From contig QNQO01000819.1 of the NCBI GenBank assembly GCA_003290165.1, positions 1 through 64,000 on the forward strand: 64,000 bases of DNA, written 5' to 3'. Below the pieces are notes generated by a model. The model saw only the letters and a list, made by a program, of their open reading frames with translations. It made no database searches and was not told the origin of the DNA. Origin of the DNA: Berberis thunbergii (lineage: Eukaryota > Streptophyta > Magnoliopsida > Ranunculales > Berberidaceae). Positions 22,751 through 35,294 of this stretch are shown here, one piece after another (the first letter of the stretch is position 1; each line of letters begins with the position of its first letter). Made by a program: the position numbers and the translations under genes.

Positions 22751-23753
22751 TTTACTCTTTATAATTTTCATTCTTTTTTGCTTTGAATTGTAACTATAAG
22801 TTAAATTGCATATAATATATAACAATCAAATCAGATCTGTGCTTCAATACTTGATTTTCCTCTTTGTGTTCAATTGAGCGTTTTAAACAGCAAAGCACAT
22901 TTTAGCACACTGAAAAGGCCGCCACACGTGTGAAGAAAGACTGAAAAAACTTGCACAAATTTAGATCTTCTGATTCTGTTTTCAGCCTTTCAGGTGGGGG
23001 ACAAATTTTGAAATATTTTGGCCCATTTTGATTTTTTAGGGTTTTTATTTGATTGGTGGTTAATTAGAAAAATATTAAAAAAAAAATTGGATAAATGAGA
23101 GAGGAAGGAAATCTACCTCATCTTTTTGTTATTTGTTTATATTTAACTCCACCTCAATTTGAAAAGGACCATAAGCTAATCCTATCATTTAATTGAATAA
23201 AAAATACAACTAGTGTGGATTATATTATGGAGTGAGGTACGAGTATTTTTTAATCAGGATTGGTTTGATTAGTTCTTTGATTTATATAAAAATCCAATGT
23301 TGTTGTATGGATTAATTATTCAAAATGTGGAAATAATTACAATTCGCGGTTCCAATGATTACCCTATTTTATACTGTTTTTGTAAGATATTATATGTTAA
23401 TGTGGTTATTGTATAAAACTAAATGCGTCGTTTTGGTGATCTCAACATTGAGGGAGGCGAATAATTTTTTTTTTTTTTTTTTGAAGGGGGATAAAGTGTC
23501 AATCCACCGAGCGAAAGTGAGAATTTTCTAATTTTAGAGGATCAACATTAATAGTTGAAAAGAAGGAAAGTAATGTTGTGATCTAAGAGCACCCAACCAT
23601 ATTGTAGGCATTTATGTAAAGCCATACTAATCCATGCCTATGGATTCATAAATAAGTCTCCTTTTTCCTTATAATATGGTCACTCCCTTTGGTATCCACT
23701 AATTCGAAACTTAATTTAAAAGTCATATTTTAAAATCGAGCTTTGCTACAGAG
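22751..23753. other. Intergenic, 3' of the ALOG gene
   Basis: AT-rich DNA with a T-run near 23465-23482. I see no gene or clear repeat. Confidence 0.6.
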
Positions 23754-23885
23754 CGAGGGAGGGAGCGAGGGATGGGTGGTAACCACCCATCCGCCTCGAG
23801 ATGAGTGCATCAAATCTGAGATATGCGATGATGCTCATCTCGAGGCGGATGGGTGGTTACCACCCATCCCTCGCTCCCTCCCTCG
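23754..23885. repeat. Perfect long palindrome: 52-bp arms, 28-bp spacer
   Basis: Positions 23754-23805 are the exact reverse complement of 23834-23885. Each arm contains a smaller palindrome, gatgggtggt-a-accacccatc, and an XhoI-type ctcgag. Beyond the right arm the ccctccctcg motif repeats once more, followed by cctagaattttcc. The GC-rich element stands out from its AT-rich surroundings. The perfect match between the arms suggests a recent origin or arm-to-arm gene conversion. Most likely it is a small foldback MITE. Confidence 0.9.
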
Positions 23886-24745
23886 TTCCCTCCCTCGACC
23901 CCTAGAATTTTCCTTTAAAATCTCATTGCATGGTTAAAACTTCCTTAGTGACAAAAATAATATGAAGTATGTAATGTTCGCATAAGATGAATACAAAGTA
24001 AAATGATAGAGATTATCTCAAGATGGTTTTTCGCTCGTTGTACCCTTCCAAACATTTAAGATATCTTCTTCCTCATGCTTGCCACAAACAGTTTTTTTTA
24101 GGATTCAAGCTTCTTTTTTATTTTATTTTTTATTTTTTATGAAAGCATATAATATAAATATATTAATACTATTGAATACAATGTTGATGGTCTCTAGTAA
24201 AAGCTAGATGGTGAGCCTCATAATTGAGTTTTCAATTAATAAAATTATCAAATCATAATTTGTTTAAAGCAAGCAATCTTCGGATATTACTAATAATAGG
24301 CCTCCATGCCAAGTTTATCTCGGTCCTCCTATACATGATTCTTGTAAGATAGAGTGGAGTATCCCGAATCGCCTAGAAGAAGACATGTTTGCCATTATTG
24401 AGCATGAATAAGAATCAAAGTTGTCTCTGTCGCATGACACTCTGTCATTGTACTATCAAGAACTTTTCCGACATTAGGATCTGCCACCCGAGCAAGCACT
24501 TGGCCTTGTAGAGTCGTTGCAAAACCCCCCTAATGCTTATTGTTGTGAATAAGCAAAAAAATGGCATCGTAGTTGACTAGGATAGTCTATGGCATCGTAG
24601 GTGACTAGGATAGTCTATGGGTCTAGAATGAGATTCGCAAGGATAGATCTAGTATTAAGGTTGTGGTTTATGACTGCAAAGACTTGGGCCTGGATCAGTT
24701 GCTGGAGGCTATGAATATTTTCTATGATAGGGTTCAGAATAGATA
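23886..24745. other. Intergenic, nothing recognised
   Basis: AT-rich sequence with no supported gene. A short direct duplication (gactaggatagtctatggcatcgtag type) occurs at about 24570-24620. Confidence 0.5.
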
Positions 24746-24796
24746 TGTGTGTGTGTGTGTGTGGGGGGGTGTGGGGGGGGGGGGGGGGGGGGGGGG
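24746..24796 (+). repeat. GT microsatellite followed by a long G-run
   Basis: A (gt)n tract runs into ggggggg-tgt and then an unbroken run of about 23 Gs. The exact length is unlikely to be reliable in any assembly. Confidence 0.9.
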
Positions 24797-24954
24797 TTCC
24801 TATACATTGAGGGATCATGTCGAGAGTCATTAATGACTTGTTCCATTATCGAGTGGATAGAGAGAGATTGTGGAGATTGGGTAGAGGTGTGGTTCGTCCA
24901 ACGTCTAGGAGTGCAAACCATTGTTTGTGCCATGCATTTCAGATGCGATTAAAG

Positions 24955-26970
24955 TAGGGAGGAAAAAATGAGTTTCAAATTTGGACTTTCTGAAAATGCA
25001 ATCGTTTCGAAATTGCCAAATAGTCTTTGAGAATAACCGTAAATTGAGACATCATGACTTTTCTAGAACTGGGATGGGCCTGAACAGTATCCCACATAAA
25101 GGTGTGGAGAGTAATGGATGTGGGATTTTCCAAGTTGTCATTGAGCCAATCTATGGAAATTGGAGAAACTCTCAAAATAAGATTGATAACCGGGCATCTG
25201 AAGAAAACATGAACCACATCCTCAATGTGATTATTGAAGAAAAAGCAGGTATCGTATCCTCAATGGGGGTGTGAAGTTTGACTAGATTGGTCATGGTGGA
25301 AGGATGTCTTGACCAATCTTCTAGAGAAAGGAACATGGCCGGAGGAGGAGCCTTGATTCTCTACATTTCTTGGAAAATCTTTTAATCCGGGAAAAGAGAA
25401 GGAGGGAGAGTGGTTGAACCTTCTGAAAGGTCATAAAAGAAGGTTTTCGTTACACTTTTGACCAAAAAATGTGCCTTTTTTGTCAAAGGTCCAAATTAAT
25501 TGGTCTGGGTAGTTCGAGGACCGAATCAAGACGTTTTGGATATCTAAAACCACAGGTTTCGGAAAAAGAACAGTAAGCAATTCAGTATTCCAGAGGGGTT
25601 GCTGGTCTAGGTGAGAAATCCAAATGTCGCAAATATAATTGGGCCAATCGAAAATTGTTGTATAAGGAAAACATCCTGCAATAGTGAATTTTGGTCTAAC
25701 CCATCAATCGTACCAAATATTTGCAGTAGAGCCAGATCTAATTTGCCACTGGATATGACATTTCATTTTTGACAGGGCAAAGAGATTGTCCCTCCAGCTA
25801 AAATAAGCTAGATAATGGGTTTTAGATAACTGGAATAGGCTTTTATTATTGAAATAAAGAGCTCTAAGTTGAAGCACTCGAGGATTGTTAGGGTGTGAAA
25901 GTGCAAGCCACATGTTTTTCGCCATCAAGGCGAGGTTCTTGTTTTTGCTATGAAGAATATTGAGACCACCAAGACCTTTGGGCTTCGAGATACAATCCCA
26001 GGTACACATATGCTTAGTGTACAGTTCCACCAGAAATTCCTAGCCTATTGTCAAGTTTTGCAGTGATAGTACACGGTGAAAGAAAAAGTTTGCATGATAT
26101 AAATAAGGATTGAATTCAGGACAACCTTGATCATAGTAGTTCTGCTTGTTTGGGAGAAAACTTTGGATTTCCAGCTAGAAAATTTTGTGTTAACTTTGTC
26201 AAGCAGGATTTGAAAATCGCTGGGATTTTTTCTTTGAAATAATGAGAAGGGTTCTAAGATATTTGTCCTTTGGGTTGTAAAATTTTGAGCCCAATATCCT
26301 ATTAATCATCCCAGCATGTCTAGGATGGACATTTGCACCGTAGACAACATAAAATTTATCAAAATTAACCCATTGGCCCGATGTCAGACAATATTGGTGG
26401 AGAATATCTTTAACAGCATGAGCCTCGGCTAATGAAGCTCGACAGAAAATCATGAGATCGTCTACATATAGTAGGTTGCTGATGGATGGGGAATGATGTT
26501 TAATTTTAATACCTCTGATGAAATCCTCAGACTTGGCCCTGGCAATAAGTCGAAAAAGGGCTTTCGAGACAAGAATAAAAAGATATGACAATAAATGATC
26601 TCCTTGCCTGAGACCTCTTGAGGGTTTAATCGAAGAAATAGGAGACTCGTTTATTAAAACCTTAATAGTGGTTGTGGAGATACATTAATTGATCAATTGA
26701 ATCAAGTCCTCCAAAAAGCCTAATTGAATTAGGATTTGAAGTAGAAATGCCCATTCACTCTTTCACGAGCTTTAGCCATGTCTATTTTAATCGCCATTTA
26801 GGTTTTTTTTTTCTTCGGTGATGTTTCATGTGAAAAAAAGTCTCATGGGCAAGACTAACATTATCTTGCGGCATCTTTATAGGTTATGGGATCTTATAAA
26901 AACTCCGCTTGCCTTTCAAAAAAAAAACATTATCTGTAATGGAGCGCCCACGTAGAAAAACCCCTTGATT
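24955..26970 (-). pseudogene. LINE ORF2 remnant: reverse transcriptase and zf-RVT region
   Basis: Read on the minus strand from about 26970 the fragments are RT (GRSITDNVSLAHE, then AIKIDMAKA, then LLYVDDLMIFCRAS at about 26470) and the post-RT region (KPKGLGGLNI, IRSGSTANIWYD). A zf-RVT-like segment (HVFFRCPV) lies at about 25210. The order is that of a plant LINE ORF2, but stops and frameshifts abound. The catalytic YADD-type motif is YVDD. It is clearly a different and older LINE lineage from the copies at the window start and at 43-51 kb. A SINE is inserted at 26867-26925. Confidence 0.8.
26867..26925 (+). mobile_element. 5'-truncated SINE inserted in the LINE remnant
   Basis: The sequence cttgcggcatctttataggt through gcctttc plus an A-run matches the 3' half of the SINE at 12643-12779. 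It is flanked by the 10-bp duplication aacattatct (26857-26866 and 26926-26935). Removing it rejoins the LINE reading frame SITDNVSL-AHE, which confirms a later insertion. Confidence 0.85.
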
Positions 26971-26986
26971 AAGAGAGATTATTGGT

Positions 26987-27452
26987 TAGGGTTGTCAGTT
27001 TGTTGGATTTTATTCGAAATCCGACTCGATCTGATCTAAGAAAATCAGAGTTGGAGTTAAATTTTTGGGATTGGGATGCAATAATTGAATAGAGATTTGT
27101 TATCAAATCAGATCTGGATTTTGTTAAATCATATCCAATAAGAATCCAAATTCTATAATTTTACAATTTCCCTTAATAATTTACAAATCACTGTTATTAA
27201 TGTTAAAGATGAATGTGTTTTTTGTAATTTCAACACCTAACTATAAACAAATTCTGAAATATAGGATAAGTTTATTTGATTTTATTTATATTTATTAATA
27301 AATATTATACATTTTAGTGATATTAGATCAGATTCAGATTATTTTATGATTGAGCGCAACTTACCAGATTTGGATTTGTACTATTAAAATTTTTTTTAAA
27401 TCAGATTTGGATTTCAGACAATCAATTTAAATCAGATCCATTTACACCCCTA
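26987..27452. mobile_element. Possible hAT-like MITE (degenerate)
   Basis: The left end tagggttgtcagtt and the right end tttacacccctag form a short hAT-style inverted repeat. Inside both ends are repeated aatcagatttggatt/aaatccaaatctgat motifs in opposite orientation. The flanking 8 bp do not match, so the call is tentative. Confidence 0.45.
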
Positions 27453-28946
27453 GTACAAGTAAGCTTGAGATTTTGTTTTTCTTCCAAGTAGAAATTTCAC
27501 TATCAGAATATACAAATCCCTTGCAAGTTAGCAAAAGAAGAGATTAAGAGATGAAACATTGGATTTATTTCAATTTTTTTTTTTTTTATTAAAATCCAAT
27601 AATTGAGAAATTAAATTGTTTCCCACCAATTAAACAAGCAATGTGGCGTGTGGTGCTTCATGATACTTTACCACCACATTACCTAACACTGATTTCATTT
27701 CATATCATATCATCAGTTTGTCCTAAGGTGAGAGACAGCTCTTTTTGATTTCCTTGAGCAATCAATATTCATGAGTCAAAGGGGAGTCATTCTCTCTACT
27801 AATTCAGAATCTTGTTTCCCACAGAGAAAACAAACCAACACCCCCATTTTTATTTTATTTATCCGCTAATTCTAGAAAGCCATGCCGACAGCGTCGGTCC
27901 ACCCATCACCATTCATCATCTTAGAGATGGATTCATTTTCAGCATCTATAAAATGATGGATGGTTATGAGCTTATGAGCTTGAGAGGCTTCGAAATCATA
28001 TTCACAGAAACATTTTCAATTTCTATGTTTATTTTCCGTGTAACCAAACAGACGCTAGCTAATTTAATTTTTTTTTCTTGCTTGTAAATTCATCCATTCA
28101 TTTGAATTACTAACTCAAACCATAATCTTACATCACACACTAATATTTGCCCATCACATTCACCACCAACAACCATAAGCTTGCCTCATCTCCATTAATC
28201 TTGAATACTAAAAGATAGATTAAAGAAGAGGACACCAAATTAGACATCAATTTCTATTTTTGTTTGTAAGGGGTTGTTGGAGAGTATCCATCGACTATCT
28301 CCCCCTCCATATGTTTCCAAACAGCTTAGTGTGTCAGGCCATTTTTTGTTGGATCATTGCGTTGTTATTACGACACACATTTGTTTGTTTGTTTGTTTTC
28401 TAAGCTTTTTAATTAAAGAAAAAAAAAATATATGTGTATGTATCTTGAATGTTCTCTGATTTCTAACCTAGAGCTACGTATACATTACATAAATAAGTTT
28501 CATTTTCATTGTGACTGATTTTCAATGAGAAGTTTGGATGGTATTACTTACATGTCATGATAATGTTAAAAAAGAACCATTACTCTTATGATTAAGTTAC
28601 GAAATTGGGTGAGGCTGAGAAATTTGGTTTTGCAATCACCATGATGTGACATCATCAAATGAGTTTTTTACAACATTAATATAGATATAAAAACTTTAGA
28701 GATTTCATTGTTATTTCAAAATCACGTCACATCATTTTAATTACAAAATCTAGTTAAAAAATGATTTTTTAGTAATTTTGAACGAAATAAGTCAATAAAG
28801 TATCTCGAAGAAAACATTAATGGTTGCTTAATTAGGTGAATTATTAGTGATTCATTGTATTAAATGTCGTTGACAAAATTTAAATTATAAACTTGTGATT
28901 TCACCCGTCATAGACCTACCGCTGAGCTGAAATAGTACTTCTCTTA
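27453..28946. other. Intergenic, AT-rich
   Basis: No supported gene. There is a T-run near 27575, a (tttg)n tract at about 28379-28398, and an A-run near 28420. Confidence 0.6.
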
Positions 28947-29264
28947 GGGTGTGTTTGGCTGCATGGAATCATATGTCATAGGAATTTATGAGGGGGCCCC
29001 TACATTTTTGGCTAAATTGATGTATAATTCCACATCCACCATTTGATTTTGTGATTAATGGTGGGAATGAAAGTTTCATGAACATGTGAATTACATGCCT
29101 TGGGAGATCAAGGAGTGAGATTCTCATATTTATGAGACTTTTATTCTCACCATTGATCACAAAATTAAATGATAAATGTGAAGTGATATATCAATTTAAC
29201 CTAAAATATAAGAGTCTTTTCATAAATGTTCATAACATAGAATTTCATACAACCAAATACACCC
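28947..29264. mobile_element. Tourist-like MITE, second and more diverged copy
   Basis: This 318-bp sequence begins gggtgtgtttggctgcatgg and ends catacaaccaaatacaccc, matching the element in PMT intron 1 over its length with many substitutions. The left flank is TTA and the right flank TTG, a decayed 3-bp duplication. Confidence 0.8.
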
Positions 29265-30323
29265 TTGGATAATTTGTCATGACATTGAATAGGAGATACT
29301 AAGGTTTGGATGACAAACAAGTGAACAAAAACATACTGACGTAAGGAAAGAGAAGAGCCCAATCACTTATTTTGTCTTTCATTTGTCCTCCCAACATCAC
29401 ATGCATGGCTTGACACTAAATATGCCAAGTAGGTACTTGATAGCTTGTGTTCAAATTCATCCCTCGATTTAAAAAAAATGAGAGATAGTGTGTAGTGAAA
29501 TCAGAGTCTTTGGGTGGGAGAGATGAAGAAGATGAGTAGAGTGGAGCGGTACCCTAATTATTTGACTCAATAGATTGAATAAAAATAACATATTAAATAA
29601 TTTTTAGAATTGAAAGGACAGGCAGGCAGTGTCAAATCTTGTCTAGATGCTTTTGACATAAAATATTGAATAAGGGAGAGAATATAATAATATATATTCT
29701 CTATTATTACATAAAAAATTGCCTCATTTGATATTTTCATAACCTTCAGGGGGCATTAGGGTTGCCCTCATCCCACTATATCCACTATCCACTCTAAACT
29801 CTTCTTTCCAAAACTCATTCACTGCACATGGGGTTGGAATTGGACTTTGTAATAGTACACTCACTTATTAGGCCCCAACCATATTAATGCAGAATCAATC
29901 AATTTCACCCTATGCTCTCAATTATTGTCTTCCATTTCATGTTCAGGTTCTTACCATTAACATGTAAATGTGTACAATATTCTCAATTCTTGAGAGTTAG
30001 GTCCTAGCATTAGGTTAGAGTTAGGTTCCTAGCACCAGATCAGTGTCAGGAGATGTTATTGTCTGCGTTTGTGTGTTTGTGTTTGATTAGTGGATTTATG
30101 AGAATTTTTATGATGATAAAAGGGATTGAGATTCCCTACTTGGTCTGACTCTCTAAATAGACTGGTACCATATATGCTTTTAGGGTTTGTTTGGTTGCAC
30201 GAAAAATAGATATAGAAATTGAAATTATTTTTGTAAATTTGATTTCGATGCTTTTCTCTCGAACTTAGATTCTCATGAATAGTGAGAAAATCGTAAATAT
30301 TTTTGGGAAGAATCAATTTTCTG
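29265..30323. other. Intergenic, nothing coding
   Basis: AT-rich DNA. At about 30181 a stretch starting tagggtttgtttggttgcac resembles a MITE terminus leading into the tandem array; its partner end was not found. Confidence 0.5.
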
Positions 30324-31232
30324 TCAATAAATAGACAACCAAATAACAAAAATCAGTATAATAAAGAAAATGGATTTCTATTCTAAAAGGGAAATAGCTA
30401 TTGGTGTTAGGATAAAAGTTTGAGCAGGGATGGTAAAAGTTCAAAGAATAGTAAAATTGAAATAGTGAATCCAATCCATGAACAAAGTATTCCACTTGTC
30501 ACTCTATCAATAAATAGACAACCAAACAACATAAATCAGTATAATAAAGAAATTGGATTCCCATTCTAAAAGGAAAACAACTATTGGTGTTAGGATAAAA
30601 GTTTGAGCGGGGATGGTAAACGTTTAAAGAATATAAAATTGAAATGGTGAATCCAATGCATGAACAAAGTATTCCATTTGTCACTCTATCAATAAATAGA
30701 CAACCAAACAACAAAAATCAGTATAATAAAGAAATTGGATTCCCATTCTAAAAGGAAAACAACTATTGGTGTTAGGATAAAAGTTTGAGCGGGGATGGTA
30801 AACGTTTAAAGAATATAAAATTGAAATGGTGAATCCAACGCATGAACAAAGTATTCCATTTGTTACTCTGTCAATAAATAGACAACCAAACAACAAAAAT
30901 CAGTATAATAAAGAAATTGGATTCCCATTCTAAAAGGAAAACAACTATTGGTGTTAGGATAAAAGTTTGAGCGGGGATGGTGAAAGTTTAAAGAATAGTA
31001 AAATTGAAATGGTGAATCCAACGCATGAACAAAGTATTCCATTTGTCACTCTGTCAATAAATAGACAACCAAACAACAAAAATCAGTATAATAAAGAAAA
31101 TGGATTCCCATTCTAAAAGGAAAACAACTATTGGTGTTAGGATAAAAGTTTTAGCGGGATGATAAAAGTTCAAAGAATAGTAAAATTGAAATGGTGAATC
31201 CAACGCATGAACAAAGTATTCCGCTTGTCACT
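30324..31232. repeat. Tandem array of five 182-183 bp units
   Basis: Units start with tcaataaatagacaaccaaa at 30324, 30507, 30689, 30871 and 31054; the array stops at cgcttgtcac near 31232. Units 2-4 are nearly identical and units 1 and 5 more diverged, as expected when unequal crossing-over homogenises the middle. Each unit is AT-rich and contains attggtgttaggataaaag. Open frames inside are repeats of the same non-coding unit. Confidence 0.95.
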
Positions 31233-34200
31233 TTTATTTTATACCATCCCTTTAAACCACAAGCGCAAAGGTGTGGGGTTTTTAGCTATATCGAACACAT
31301 TAATCTCCGTCATACCATCTCAAAAGAATATATGTACATCTTTACGCAAATAATCGTCTAAAACATGGTACAACAATTACCACCTCTCGAGCTAGTTAAG
31401 CGCGTTTTCAATTCACCAACATCGTAATCTTGGGATCAGACTAAATATTGGATAGGTTCACAGTTCATCCATGTCCTTATCATTCTTAACGCTTTTGTTC
31501 TTGTCTACCAAAATTTCAAAGGTAAAGAAAGAAAAAACTGAGTTTGTACCTAAATTAAATGGAGTTTGAGTTGATGAATTTCAGGTCAAGTCAAGTGAGC
31601 TTTCAGCATTTCATTGGTACGAGCTTATTTGTGATTCTGTCGGCCACAAGTCTATGGCTGAGCTGGTATTCTATTAATTGCTCTCAGTCTAATGTTGAGC
31701 TGGTTCCAACTATTTGAAAAGAGTTACACGGGCTTTTGAAGTTTAAGCCCACTATGATCATTAATTTTGTTTGCCCCAACCCAAGCCTTGATTGGGCTTT
31801 GGGCTGAATTTTGAGTTAGATGGATTGGATTTGGGTTCCATGTCCAATTAAAGATTCAATGATTTCTTGTGCCACGTTTGATGGACCTAAACACAAAGTT
31901 ATTCTGGAATTGGGCTTTCCAAATCAACAAATGGGTTGGGCTTGATTTACCAAATTTCATCTCAAAAGTTGAGCAATCAGGATCAAGAACTCAAATTTGC
32001 TACTACTAGTACTACTAGAATCAAGGATGGAATAAGAAAGAATGCAAATTGTGGTCTAGTATTCTCACATTTGAAGCTACGACAAGGCACAGAATGGCCA
32101 TAAGAGTTGATGTAATACTTTCTGAATAATGAGACATCCAGAAGGGAAAAAGATTCAATCCAGTCTCAAACATAAGATTATAAAGATCAGAACTAAAATA
32201 TACACAATCGGCGACAAAATTGAAATTTAGGGGATGTAGAACATGCAGAGTTGTTGCACCATTTGCGACTTATCATGAGAGGCCTACTGACAACTTAGGT
32301 ATGTTATATTATCGAACAAATTAAATTGGCAAAGCTGAGTTATAGTTTTTTTGGACACTAGACCATATTTTATCCTTTGGGCTCAGACATTGTTTATCTT
32401 CCAATCAAAGCTTTGTCCCTAACCTTATGACAGTCAATGATTTGGAAGAATTTGTATAATGGATACATTATCAGAAAATAATGACCATATATAAATATAC
32501 CTAGAAAACTAGAATCAACACTAAGACAAATCTCGCGGTCAAAATTAGGGATGGCAATGGATTGGATTGTTTTTCGAAGGATTCAGTCTTACTTTTTATA
32601 GAAAAACAAAGATCTACATTTGATTTATTAGTAATGCCAGTCAAGATGCGAAGAAGCTCATACTCAACGTGAAATGTGATTATTAAACAATAATGCCGTA
32701 TTAAATACTAGTCGCCACATAGGTGAATCAATATTATATCGTCCTAAGTACAGTTTTCCATTATGATTAGGGTTTTTTTTAATTTTCTTTTCTATCAGTA
32801 GGTCTGTGACATTTCCATTGCTTCCTTCTCCACTTTTCGTGGTTTCGCGCTAGCAAATAAGAGTCTTGCTACATGAGGTGGTGTCCTTTTGACTCCTTGT
32901 TTATTCATCAGTTGCAGATCAGGAAGAAGTTTGTGCTCCAGAAGTCCACAGTAATTAAATAGAATCAATATATCGTTCTGCCATTGGAGGTAGCTGGCAT
33001 GATCAAGAAATCACATTTTTTTTTTTTACATGTATGATGCATCGATGCATCAATACGTAGCTTTGAACTGGAATTTTGATTTACAAACCTCTATAAACGA
33101 GATTCATGCTAGCTAGTTTGCACAAATTTATAAAAGAGAGGGATCCGTGTTTTTAGTGGAAAACCGCCTCAATTCATGAGTTTAGCGATGTACATAATGA
33201 GCGATAGTACCTACCGTGGGTGCTAGCAAAATAGTGTAAAAAGAAGAACAAATATTAGGAAATCATGTTTTGCAATCAGAGTGATGTGATGTGATCTTGA
33301 AAGAATGATAAAATTTTCAATATATATATATATATATATCTCTCGAGATTGTAAAAACTTTCTCTGATGATACTGCATCATCCTGATATCAAGTTCATTT
33401 CCAGGGGTTTTAGCATCAAATTAGGAAACACTTGCTATTTGGTATAAAATATTTTGGCAATTTTTAGTTTTTTTTTTCCTGAAAATTTCCCTTATATAAA
33501 CTAATAATTGTACTTTACATTTTTCAATAAAGATGCTGTATACAATAAGAATGGAAAAACTTTGCTGACAATAAAAACAGAAGCATTGAAGGTACATGCC
33601 AGTATGGGAATTAGTAATTAAGTTGCATTATTTTTCAAACTGACCACAACTTAAATAAAAAATTGTTAAACTTAATAAAAAAAATTTGAACTGTAAATCT
33701 CTGCAAACATTAATCGATGAACCGACCTTATTGTTGTTTATAAGCCAAATCTGGGTTGTTAATGATTTGGAGATAATGTTTTGCCATTTACGCCTCAGCT
33801 AAAATTCCTAGCTCCATGGTAGTTGGCATACTTGAATTGCTAGTTCCCAGTTAGGTTTAGCATATGAACCTATAGGAACAAAAAAAATTCTAAAGAGTCA
33901 AAAGCCCCTAGCGTCAGGGGAAGCTTTCTAAGCATGTCAAGATCAACTCAAATTTTTTTCAAGAACTCAAGATCTCATTTCTCTCTCCTAAAAACATGTC
34001 AGAGAGCCTTTCTTAACGCTCTCCTAACACTAGGGGCTTGACTCTCTAGACACACTCATTGAAACGACCTCATGATGTGTACATTTATACCAACATCAAC
34101 GCCAACAACAACACAACACAATTATATCAAACTCACACTCGTGATAATTGTTGTGTTCATAAACCAAAAATCAGGTTGAGAACTTGAAATTGACACCCAT

Positions 34201-35294
34201 GGTTCAAAAGCTAAAATATGCGAGTATGGTTAATTGTGGCCACACAGCCAATGAGGTACCAGCTCAATGGCAAAACTATGACCGATAAAATCACATGTCT
34301 AAAATTGGAACTTGTCCGAAGTTACGGCCACACTTGAGAATCTATAGAAGAGGACAATTTTCTATTTTTTTGGAAGCTTTTTTAGGTGTGACTTTGGAAC
34401 TTTTATCACCCAAAAAACACATTGAATACTCTCTCTCTGCCTTTCCAACCAGCCTTTGTTTTAAATTTTCTCTTCAAAAGTAGTCACATGCTCCTTCCAA
34501 CATTGAACAAAAACAATCTCTCTACATCTCTACTGTTACACTTCCTGGGTAGTTGGCACCCTTCATGTGAATCACCCTTTATGTAGTATATTAGTCTAAT
34601 ATCCGAGCTGTTGGCACTATTACAGATTACATTCTACTTTCACGATTATGTCGAATACTCATATTTGGGATTTTGTTTCAATTTCTAAAATAGACATCAT
34701 AACAAGTTTTTGAGATTTATATTCGTTATGTTATTTTTTTCCCTCTTAATAAGTAAGCGAAGGATGTGTTATATGCCATTCATCCTTGCTATGATAATTT
34801 TTTTTTCTTGAGTTAATGTATCGGTGTTTGACAAAACTTTTGATTATAAAATCTAAAGTTTGGAAGGTAAAATAGGAAAACAAACTCTCAATGTTGTAAG
34901 GGTTTATTTATATTTCATTCAAATAAATTATTTTAAAATTTTAGGTATAATTAATTAATATTTAAGAAATATTAATTTTGATTATAATTAATTACTATTT
35001 GATTACTTTGATCATCCCTCCTTTAAAAACGTTGTAGATCTTAAACATAGCACGCATTCCCACCTGGTTACCGTCACTATCTTGATCGTTACCATCATCA
35101 CTATCATCCCTTACCCCATTCATCATCAGCTCCATCACCATCAATAAAATACTAGTTTTGTTCATTAATATCAAAACCAAAAAAGTACCCAATCACCTCC
35201 TCTGTTTTTAGCTTCAATAAGTTCAAGAACCCCGTTACAGCTTTTAAACTCTTCATCAACACTTACTCACTGAACTAGTGTTCATTGGTGAGAA
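31233..35294. other. Gene-poor intergenic region
   Basis: No supported gene over about 4 kb. Small items are a (ta)n tract at about 33321-33340, an 18-bp palindrome tgatgcatcgatgcatca near 33036, and a SINE-like motif (agctcaatggcaaaactatgaccgat) at about 34260. The last 300 bp are the 5' flank of the MLKL gene. Confidence 0.55.

Noticed and set aside
23754..23885. MicroRNA precursor
   Set aside because: The arms are perfectly paired and GC-rich with gagggaggg ends like nearby repeats; I recognise no known miRNA sequence. A MITE foldback is the simpler reading.
24749..24952. Gly-rich open frame
   Set aside because: It is produced by the GT/G-run microsatellite.
26987..27452. Confident hAT MITE call
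   Set aside because: Terminal motifs fit, but the flanking 8-bp sequences do not match; kept only as a tentative feature.
30324..31232. Regularly spaced repeats as a CRISPR-like array
   Set aside because: The units are contiguous 182-bp tandem copies with no unique spacers, in a plant nuclear context.
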